This document shows, one piece after another, positions 56,601 to 64,000 of a DNA stretch of 64,000 nucleotides (its first letter is position 1; every line of letters starts with the position of its first letter). The notes beneath the pieces are model-generated. The model saw only the letters and a program-made list of their open reading frames with translations, was not told the DNA's origin and made no database searches. The stretch is taken from NCBI GenBank assembly GCA_001695595.3, contig MBPM02000059.1, positions 186,001 to 250,000 on the forward strand, in the 5' to 3' direction. The translations under genes and the position numbers were made by a program. Source of the stretch: Plasmopara viticola (Eukaryota; Oomycota; Peronosporomycetes; Peronosporales; Peronosporaceae).

Positions 56601-56927
56601 ATCCTTCTGGAAACTGTTGATACTAAGTAGTGCGAGCTCACGACACTGTGCGGTGGCATCGGCATAGTGGACTAGGTACATGTACACAAGTTTCTTTACC
56701 TCGACACTAGCTACAATTACATTCTTGACCACATCTGCAAAAAACGAAGACACGTCTTCACCCTTGGAAATACTGGCTAAGAGAGCTTTCATGGCTTCTA
56801 GCTTTTCACCGTGGCCTGCAACACCCAACTTGTTGTCAAGAAGCTTGCGGATGCGATCCAGGTTCATACTCTCCTCGAAGAAGTGCGCGTCGCCTGCAAC
56901 ACTCTTCATCCCCATCGCCATAGCCAT
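53637..56927 (-). CDS. AP3B: AP-3 adaptor complex beta subunit
   Basis: A 1,096-residue single-exon gene (human AP3B1 is 1,094). The ATG at 56927 starts MAMAMGMKSVAGDAHFF; the frame is open further upstream without ATG. The adaptin N-terminal trunk (about 20-560) has ESMNLDRIRKLLDNKLGVAG, EVKKLVYMYLVHYAD, the ARM/HEAT repeat DPNQLIRALALRVMTSIRV and YVRKCATNAISKVF. An unusual basic/acidic stretch (KYGKRKTKKGFYLDEDSASE) sits inside the trunk. The hinge (about 690-800) is Ser/Glu/Asp-rich as in AP3B (SDSDDNSRSGSSEESGSD) and phosphorylatable. The C-terminus holds the beta3 appendage (EMNVIQLWLANHSKEPIARI). AP-3 sorts cargo from endosomes to lysosome/vacuole-related organelles. Other AP-3 subunits are not in the window. 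Confidence 0.96.
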   Translation of the reverse strand: MAMAMGMKSVAGDAHFFEESMNLDRIRKLLDNKLGVAGHGEKLEAMKALLASISKGEDVSSFFADVVKNVIVASVEVKKLVYMYLVHYADATAQCRELALLSINSFQKDLADPNQLIRALALRVMTSIRVRDIVQIQLIAIRKCAADDSAYVRKCATNAISKVFVLDPEQEDVLAEIIGNLLNDPSTMVLSSAVQALNEVCPDRLDLLHRPFRKLCHLLADVDEWGQTVTLHVLIRYCRQEFQAPVQETKDTTKYGKRKTKKGFYLDEDSASEDEETRLMNRQSPFMLGKSKTQPSVGSVFASDAVANGIGEELDEDHRLLLRSSIPLLKSRNSGVVLAVATLHYYCGTHSMATSTLIGKSLVRIMRNQREIQYVVLTVISSMATSRPDMFRPFLQEFFVRATDPAYARKLKLEILTSLVTNDNVSIILREFQAYVRHVDKLFVTTTVRALGRVADAMPSVAERCLSGLMRLVRSSNDQVVAESVVVIRHLLQQQAIKKDRLLVVRSLAAMMVTGRVTSPSARASIVWMLGEFNDDGNGTTCAAESLRLLVKGFSEESTAVRLQLLNLAVKLGLREPQTRTIQLLLQYVIELCKFDIDYDVRDRARLMRAALSGDANIVDPHKLFASKKPAPLIGYDDEIKTRFTLGSLSNVVHHSVPGYLALPEWRTTKPDRSLRDESLSSMETNQSGPSRPSTKTSSKKKARGSRGFYSDASSSGSDISESESESEAESDSDDNSRSGSSEESGSDAGSHSSNSGSSSEVSSSEESESEESSEEEERSRRHSKGTKIKSPRKRAQSEKAKLLPAFDSLDLLGSPAVAPTTPHELAPMASTGSTPNLFSDLISLSMSSSTTPPRRHELLSTQAGNGLNIHYAFLRQPSTLSREMNVIQLWLANHSKEPIARIYVVGKKDPQQVVSFPELPVLFPGGATSMVHLQVNFHNCLDNVPIEIMTSTDKYTADLCPLIGELLLPQQLSLDDFDRCISMTDASCLYTSDVMLLAPVQMNAIVQAVQQECNVAQLYEINTLNGGVGKCKFAGRFRSEDATGDTVLIMLELQLQSGHGKLLVVMRDAVLAQRLSAGIMRALPIVPVVEVEMGN

Positions 56928-57064
56928 GATAAAAATGATTTGGGATCGGAGAAAATTTGATGTCTCCGAAAGCTTACAGCCAGAAGTAGGGTGCGCCACA
57001 TCAATTTCACGTGGGGAAATTGTAAATATTGGCAATTTAGGCACAGACCGAAAAAAAACGTAAA
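56928..57064. promoter_or_regulatory. Probable AP3B promoter/5' leader
   Basis: This segment upstream of the AP3B ATG keeps the AP3B frame open as far as 57044 without an ATG. It is bounded by the dispersed repeat starting near 57065. Core promoter elements are not obvious. If the repeat is a transposon it now abuts the AP3B promoter. Confidence 0.4.
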
Positions 57065-57765
57065 GTTATGGATTCATCGAAAAAAGCACATTAAGAAACC
57101 TTTGAGGGTTTTGCGAGAAGCCTACCGGGGAGGGGGGGCTTATATGCTTAAACGTCCTGCAAAACGGTGATTACGTGGGCTGTATATGTATGAGACGCAT
57201 ACATTGTGTACGCATTCTTCATGTTACAGCAGAAAGCACCTTGGACGCCAACATCGTCGGCATTTGTAATTGTTTAGCACAACGACTCAAAGCCTTAGCC
57301 CTGCACGTTAGTCAAAAAGGCCAGGTCAAAATTGATATTGTTGAATTGAAATTGTTGCAAAGCAGACTTGACGGAGATGGCGCCCCACGTGCGTGCAATT
57401 GCTAGGAACTGATGACGATTCTGGATGTAATAACTACCTCAAGCATTGCATTACTGCAGGGTGACCAATCGATTTGCAAACTTCATGGTATTAAACACGA
57501 ACAAGAAGGTTTTAAATATGATTATAGTGGCATGATTAAAAAAAATTTTGCATCTGTTCGATTGATTCTCAATCGTGCGCTGATCAACAAAATTTTTTGC
57601 GATGCTATGCGACCCGTTCAATACGGGCTATCGACTCAACCTCGTAATCGTACCGAATTTGTAGCAATTATCATCATAAATTGTTTTCTGTGATGGTTAT
57701 GAGGTGGCCGAAATAAGGCTTTTCACTTTGTAAGGTGGCAAAACGATGAGTGGTACGATGTAGGT
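57065..57765 (+). repeat. Dispersed repeat, copy B (inverted partner at 31 kb)
   Basis: This aligns by eye with the reverse complement of about 30835-31520. Both begin with a gattcatcgaaaaa block, continue through aacgtcctgcaaa and acgtgggctgta, and run to a final block near ggcaaaacga. The longest open stretch (57412-57693, 93 codons, M-T-I-L-D-V start) overlaps a homologous reading in copy A but has no domain I recognise. Each copy lies just outside a gene island. Confidence 0.8.
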
Positions 57766-58949
57766 CGCGTCACGTTCATAAAATATGTATATCGCTCAGG
57801 TGTACAGTAACATGGTGGCTTTGTTAACGCAGCAAAACTGACCCTGTCGCTTGACATAGGTTGGGTAGGTACCTGGTCTAGGATCCAAGGCAGCCACTAA
57901 GTGGATGAGCAAACACGTATAAAAGTGTGATTGCCTCGTTAAGTGGGCTAAACGCCCACTAACCGAAAAAGCCATGTAGTCTTTTAAAGGGTTCATAACC
58001 CGGTCCCAAACAACGTCGAAGTACTACGAACAACCGCGCTGGAAACCGCTTAATTCTAGCGTGTGGGTTTCGGTAGCTTAACTCTCGATAAATGCAGCAG
58101 TATATTATGATGTTAACAAGATGAAATGCGAAACAGATTGCTGACCATTCCAATCTTTGCTGCGCCAACTTATTAGCTGGCACTGTATTAAACAGTGTTC
58201 TCATGCGCAAACAGTGCTTTTAAGCCGAGAAAGGTGCTTTTGTCAGATGTCTTTAAAGAAAGCTCGTTCTTTCAAATTTCCTGAAAAAAATTACATTTTA
58301 AAAGAAGTATCCCACAATTGGCAGTGTCTTCTTTGCAAATGTACGTAAGCCTAAAAGGATACAGAGCAATGCTAATCGTTCATCATCCTCGCGAAATTGA
58401 CCTGCTCGTACTCAAGCCTCGTGATGAATCTTGTCGTAAACTCACGTGCTGAATTAGAGTGCTAAAATAACAGTCTAAACTTGATCGTGCATTTTATCGA
58501 ATGTTTTACCTATTTGCAAGTTGAGACTCGAAAAATACTAAAATCTAACAAAATCTTTGGTTAAATTGCAAAGATCTACTTCGAAGAAGTAGAACGCCTT
58601 TTAACCGCAATTATCGCGGTCATCGACCACCTTAAGCCCTAGGGAATGGGCGGTCATTTACCAAAAAGTTCTATATCTCCCTGCACACCAACGAAGTACA
58701 AGCTGCTGTGTGACCTTGTCATACCTCGTATGCTTACGTGGGTATATCGATAGAGGGTTTTTGAGATAAAGTGACCCACCTTCCCGCATTTTTGTATGTG
58801 CAATTCGAACTAATTGATAGACTTACTGGCTTCTATAATATTTAAGAGTCGGCTGCATTTGCAGCCCCCTTCTACTACTGAGCTGTTGGTGAGACGGGGG
58901 CTCTATTAAAAAAGAACTAAAAATTTTGTGGCTGCAATCTATAAATTCA
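57766..58949. other. Intergenic desert before Gypsy copy 3
   Basis: No gene. The minus-strand open stretch 57959-58210 (83 codons) shows no family. Sequence near 58690 resembles a segment near 34350 and may be shared retroelement leader. Probably includes the decayed 5' half of copy 3. Confidence 0.45.
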
Positions 58950-60180
58950 AAGCACTTGTTGATTTTCTGTGTTCAAAAGATAGACGGAAGGTGACAAATG
59001 GTTTGTGTTTACAAAAACCTCGATAGTGCAGCGGAATCTGCACAAACGCTTATTTAAAAGCGGGATGTGTTGCTTTATAACATGTCTGGGTGTTTGCTGT
59101 ACAGTGGACTACTTTTGATGGACGGCTAAAACTCGATTTTATGTGGAAGTCGTCCCCGCGAGGCGGTAAGCAGGTCTAGTAGTTTGCCAAGGGGGTGGCT
59201 AGTTTTGCCACATGTGCTAGCAAATGCCCTGGCAACCTTCGGCTACTAATTGTATCGGCCAATACGAGCTTAGCCTCGGATACATTTTGACCTTGTATAT
59301 ATTCTGTAACCACTTTGCAGAAATCAGTCAACACTGGAGGCCCTTTTTCATAACCCATACAGAGCTGAGAGATCATGAATGAATTTATCGGCTACTACGT
59401 AAACATCCGTGGAGTTTGATCAAATCGTGAAAAATAAAAGCCGTCTCGAATTAGCCTCATCTTTAGAAGAGTTCGAAAAAAAGTATTACGACTAGTCAAT
59501 TATCCGCATGAACACAGCGCTGTATGCCCGAGTCTGATATTTTTGTATGATCCATTGTAAAAGGTGCTGAGTGGTGTTCGGAAAGAACACAAGAATGATT
59601 TTATTAACATCAAGCAAAGCTTTCAGCAGGCTTCAGTCCTGTCTTTGCCAGACGAGACAGAGACATCCAGCGTCGTTTGCGGAGCCATCTCCTAAGACGT
59701 CACTCAATGAAAAAGAAAGTGAGCGAGTCATCTCGCTCCAGACAAAGCTTCTAAAGCGTTTTTGAGCACGCAGTTGTTAAAATCCCAGTGCATCTTCTGC
59801 GCTCTAAGGTGTTGGGCAATTTAGACCATGCGGTCTTTAAAATTAGTTTCATCCAAGAATGACATGATGATGCCATCCTGTGCATAATATAAGCTTTAGA
59901 CTAAATATAAACCTGACAAACTCAATGTTTTTGCCGATGAGTTTTTGCGCAGTCCAGACTGTGAGTTGAACCCATTACCAGGGCTTTAAGCTATATTGAA
60001 GAGCGGATTAGTCAAGGATGAAAATTCGATGTAACCCAGAGCCTATAAATAATATTATCATCGCATTTGAAGATATTAAAGTTGAGTGGTCAACCTCTCG
60101 ACAACGATCGCGGCTGCGTTGTTACCAGAAGGGAGATAGTCTGTTTTACTGTATAGGGATTTAGTCCGAGTCGTTACTCT
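58950..60180 (+). mobile_element. Ty3/Gypsy retrotransposon pol remnant, copy 3 (RT and RNase H)
   Basis: On the + strand the sequence reads FCVQKIDGR then QMVCVYKNLDSAAESAQTL (about 58965-59055, the RT block of WRIVHAFNKLNDATIPAQTP type). Next is KRDVLLYNMSGCLLYSGLLL with MDG (about 59058-59125), then GWLVLPHVLANALATF (about 59192-59240, cf. WLVMPQGLxNAPATF). Then KGAEWCSERTQ with a frameshift to DFINIKQSFQQASVLSLPDE (about 59561-59670), VVCGAIS, and KYKPDKLNVFADEFLRSPDC (about 59903-59962), the RNase H end YKPGKxNVLADALSRRPDY. A degraded LLYRDLVRVVTLND at about 60140 fits the spacer before integrase. Broken by stops; dead. No LTRs found. Confidence 0.82.
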
Positions 60181-63100
60181 GAACGACGGGCAACGCGGGC
60201 ACATTGTTGTTCTTTGACCATGAGCAGCAATGTGCTTTTGGCTCTTGTTCCAGCCTATGTTATAAGGATACAAACAGCAAGGTTCTTTAAACACAATTGC
60301 CATCCGCTGTTTCTGGCTATGTTTTGGCTAACATAATGTCAGCAGTAGACCGTCTTTAGACGAATTCTTGGACGAGAATGGTCAATTTAATGCTCATAGA
60401 TGCACCGTGCAGTATGTGTACATTTGTGCTAAAAATGCAACCACGCCTAATATATAGTAAGTCTCAGGCACCCGAGGTCACTGCTAGATCTTGAAAGGAC
60501 GCCTTTGAAAAAATTCGACGCTGTGGCTTACACCTCCGAGTCGAACATTTCGAAAGGATGTTCGAAAGGTGTCCTGCATACGCCACAAGCACACTCGCAA
60601 GTTTATCCATCGACTCGAGAGTACCGAGTTGTCACACTAGACATCCCACACACCAAGTGCATTTGATTTATGGGATAAAGCTCGTTACTAGTGAGACGCA
60701 AGAATTTGAAATACATTCATATTCTGATTTTTCTTACTTTTGGCCCTAAGTTCCTCGGGCATTTGTTCGAAGGACTACACTAAGGACAACGGGTGCCTAT
60801 GACGTTGCTACTCCGGCCTTGACGAGCGCTCTGCGTAATGCACATGTATATTTTGAAGCCTTAGTAGTTATAGAAAACGACGTAATCTCGCGCTCAACCA
60901 TTCCGACAAATTTTTGTCGAAGAACTTAACATCGTCGCTACCCAGGGCTCTTAGCATAGCTACACATATATCGGCTCGTGCATACATGGCGAAAATTAGA
61001 TCCAAAGCCCCCCAAAGCCAGCAAGGTCACGACAGTGACATGAGCTAGCCCATAACATAGCCCGGCTGTGTTATGAGCTAGCTCATGTCACTATCGTGAC
61101 GAGAAAATGCATGTATACTTTATGTCACGAATAATTGAATGGAGCTGCCTTATCTTTTTTGCGAGGGGTGAGGTAGAGCGCGGTGACGCAGGCTCAGAAA
61201 AAAATGCTGATGGCAATGAACCTAGAAGATATTTTGTTATACATGACAAGAATAAACTCCTTTGCAAGTAGCTCTTTGTCGGCGCAAAAAAGCTCTTCTC
61301 AGTAAGTCAAGACTACTGAGATAAGAGCTCTTCGTTATTGGCATTTAATTGCCGATGAAAAATTTAACGCGTACGGTCGATGGTAAGCGGCTGCTTAAAA
61401 TTTAGCGTGGCTTGGGTCAGTGCCTTGCGCAAACTTTACATGATTTTATCAAACTTTTAGATTATATAAATAATTATCATACAAAAGCCTGGTCATTGTG
61501 CTTTATGCACTGTACCTGATTAGCAGCTGGCCAAGTCAAGCCACCTTGAGTTATTTTGACTCTATGAACCCGGCCAATCTATGATCTTAGTCGGACCTAC
61601 CCGAAGGCCATGCTTTTTGATAAAACAATTAAGAATAGAAAGTTTCTATCCGCTAAAGCCGCACTTATCTGCATATACATCATTCTTATTCGGACACATG
61701 CACTCGTGCACTGCTCGTGAGTTTTTCAAGTCTATCTCCCCGTATTTTTCATATTAATTTGTTTAAATCTTATCTGAGTGTGTCTGTGTATACGCCCTGT
61801 GAGCCTTAACATTTGTCTCGCTAGACGCTTCGATGTCGCAGACGCCCTCTTGAAAGCCCTTGGGCACAAACAACCATCAGAGAAACATTTTTACGTGGTG
61901 AGTGTGTGTGGTAAATTTATGAGAGGATGTTAGTCTCCATCCCTTTAGCATAGTGCGCTGTACATTGTGCATCCTGCCAAACAGTTTTCTTCCAGAAATG
62001 GTGTCTTTGCCATGACAGTAATCGCATTTTTATCATTATAAGTGTGTGCGATGCGCCACTTACCATTTGGCACTCTGAGACAAAACATTGCCTTCCGAGC
62101 CATTCTCTTTTTAGTACCCTACATATAAAGGGTCAATGACGTCACACTGATCCAACTATACCGGCCATTGCCATAACATGCAGTATTTGGCCCACAAAAA
62201 TCCAAAACAATACTACATTGTACACCTCTTATCAGGTGGTAAAGCAAAAGGTGCCTCTCGTGATACCATACTCTATTGTGTTCTAGGAGTATGAGACAGA
62301 TTTAATTAATTCTTCCAAATTAGTGATTCACTCCGTGCACTAGAATTCTTCTTTGTGTCTTTTGAAGTTTCAAATGATAAAGACGAATTTCTTCTCAGGT
62401 GGTCGTGTCAAAGAATGCCGCTGGCCTTACTGTTATCGTCATACAAACATGTCTACTTTAATTTTTCCATCCAAGACCGGATGCTTTTGCGATGCTTGAT
62501 AAAAATCAAGCGCCCGAGTTTTCTCCTAGAGTGATTGCCAGTCTTGAAGAAAATTGTGAAGCGCTACCGTCTATATTGCTTCCGGCGAACTCTTTGACCA
62601 TCACATCGCCCGCTTTGCGAAAAAGTGCTGTTACACATGCACATGAAAGGCTGAGGCCCAGATTGTGTATGCCCTGGCCGACAATAACAGCGAGAGCTGT
62701 CCAAAACAAACATTACTTAGTGGGGTTACATACCACCCCACATGCACTGTCCGGGCTTTACTCGCGTTCCATAACCTGCAGCTAAACGTACGCAGCCACT
62801 TTCTTCCACGCGCGACAATCGTTGAAAAACATGTCATTCCACGTGACCCCGCTATTAATGCCTTCGCTTGCACGCGACTCTACTCTATATGAAATCAGGG
62901 TGGGCACTCTTACTCGTAAGCATTACTCAATATCACTGCACGTGCAGTCGCAGAGCTTTGTCTACAAGCACCGCTCATTGGCTTTCGTGTGACTGCATGC
63001 ACGGTAATAGGGCCTTGCCCGCACCACCTTGATTGCCAACGTCAATTATGACATCACCAGAATGCACTTCCTAAGACTATAAATGAAGAAGTAATGCGCG

Positions 63101-64000
63101 TCATCACGTTCTTTACTACTGTCGTTATTTATTGTCCACTCTGCTATTCAGTGCTGATGACTCTGCCCAGCGTTAATGCACTGGCGTTTTCCTACAAAGC
63201 AGAAGTGGACCGATGACATGCCAAAGCTCTTATCATAGCAAAGTATGGTAGCATCGAAGGTTCTGAATTTCCAAACAGCCCTTGTATCAAAACGGCTTAG
63301 CCACGCCATACCCTTGTTTTGCATTCAAGTTAAACTACAAACAGTTTTGATGCTGTCGAAGGCCACAGGTGTTACATGAAATTGTCCATTTATTCCTGTT
63401 GCCAATCAACAACGACGAAAGCCTCGGCATTTGGGTAAGTATTTTTGACAATAAGGCTTTTAATGTTATTGACCATTGCACCAGAGTTGACGGAACAAGT
63501 CCTTGGTGTACTAAGACCCTGCATAGTGATTCGTACTAGTATGCATTAAGAAGCGGTCATTGGAGCATGCATTACTTGTCTAGTACTACGCATGGCCTTT
63601 CTCTTGTCATTCGATATAAGTCGTGACTGTCACACACTATTCTGATTGTCTCACTTAGTGTCGCACGCATGGTATTTGTATCACCTCATTACAGGGCGTG
63701 GCCTGAACTTAGGTCTTTCATGCACACTTGACCGGAGGCCGTGAAGTTGATGTAGGGTGTTGAATTAGTCGGCATATCAATTGGTCTATTCCCGTAGGTC
63801 TCATCTGCGATGGTGGTCAAGGCGAAGCTCAGATCTTTTGGTCAGCATATGGTATCTGTCGATGCTTCGTTTATAATAACATCGCTCATTTGTGGTTGGG
63901 GCATCATCTGTACCAAGTGCTCAAAAATTTGGAGTACCAACCAAGATCAACCACTCGTCTCGTATGCTTCAAGAAGACGACAGTCCCAAATAGATGCGGT
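60181..64000. other. Intergenic desert to the end of the window
   Basis: No gene is supported. The open stretches 60558-60749, 62492-62785 and 62665-62892 were examined in all frames and fit no family. Structured DNA is present: the 32-bp-arm hairpin at 61026-61100 and a smaller hairpin at 61291-61329 (agctctt...ctcagta / tactgag...aagagct). The rest may be decayed integrase and LTR sequence of Gypsy copy 3. Anything running off the 3' end cannot be judged. Confidence 0.45.
61026..61100. repeat. Inverted repeat, two 32-bp arms, 11-nt loop
   Basis: The left arm (61026-61057, gtcacgacagtgacatgagc...) and the right arm (61069-61100) are reverse complements except for two positions, both C/T differences. 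The loop is tagcccggctg. Inside the arms is the self-complementary tgagctagctca on the right side. It could be a small foldback/MITE tip or a snap-back replication product. No coding or terminator context. Confidence 0.9.

Noticed and set aside
59176..59376. A 66-codon minus-strand open frame
   Set aside because: It is antisense to the RT block of Gypsy copy 3, whose motifs are read on the + strand.
62492..62892. Overlapping + strand open frames near the right end
   Set aside because: They show no family match in any frame, and shifting frames do not yield ordered retroelement motifs.

Overview
The window looks like nuclear DNA of an oomycete, most likely a Phytophthora or downy-mildew type (Peronosporales). 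This is inferred from several signs: very short introns (58-144 bp) with GT-AG ends, gene islands with intergenic gaps of 70-200 bp separated by AT-richer deserts full of decayed Ty3/Gypsy elements, membrane-anchored CAP (SCP/PR-1) proteins in tandem, a PH-ankyrin-AGC kinase fusion, and an intact mevalonate gene. A ROPN1-like flagellar gene suggests a lineage that makes motile zoospores. No rRNA, tRNA or CRISPR was recognised.

Layout. Island A (1.8-5.9 kb): TALE homeobox gene, convergent with an NSRP1-type splicing factor, then RPL5 and RPL14 head to head. Desert 1 (5.9-11.3 kb) holds a degraded Gypsy pol (copy 1). Island B (11.4-17.5 kb): SANT/trihelix-like protein, the eRF1 methyltransferase Mtq2/N6AMT1 (five exons), and the PH-ANK-AGC kinase. 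Desert 2 (17.5-23.6 kb) holds Gypsy copy 2 and a perfect 16-bp hairpin. Island C (23.6-33.9 kb): NSUN6-type RNA m5C methyltransferase, MYG1 exonuclease, two CAP membrane proteins, a TPR protein and a Nopp140/NOLC1-like protein. Desert 3 (33.9-40.9 kb) holds Gypsy copy 4 and a roughly 514-bp foldback palindrome. Island D (40.9-56.9 kb): MEA1-like protein, mevalonate diphosphate decarboxylase, a giant KH + Cys-rich + J-domain protein, a ROPN1-like RIIa/EF-hand protein, STRAP (WD40), a long coiled-coil protein, BAP31 and the AP-3 beta subunit. Desert 4 (57-64 kb) holds a dispersed repeat shared with 31 kb, Gypsy copy 3 and a 32-bp-arm hairpin.

Most genes are housekeeping: translation and RNA (RPL5, RPL14, Mtq2, NSUN6, NSRP1, NOLC1), membrane traffic (AP3B, BAP31), isoprenoid synthesis (MVD), signalling (kinase, STRAP) and the flagellum. 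Eleven of the 21 genes needed splice junctions, which I inferred by hand from reading-frame continuity and family alignment. The accessory interest lies in the CAP pair, the KH/J-domain protein, the foldback element and the four co-oriented remnants of what looks like one Gypsy family.
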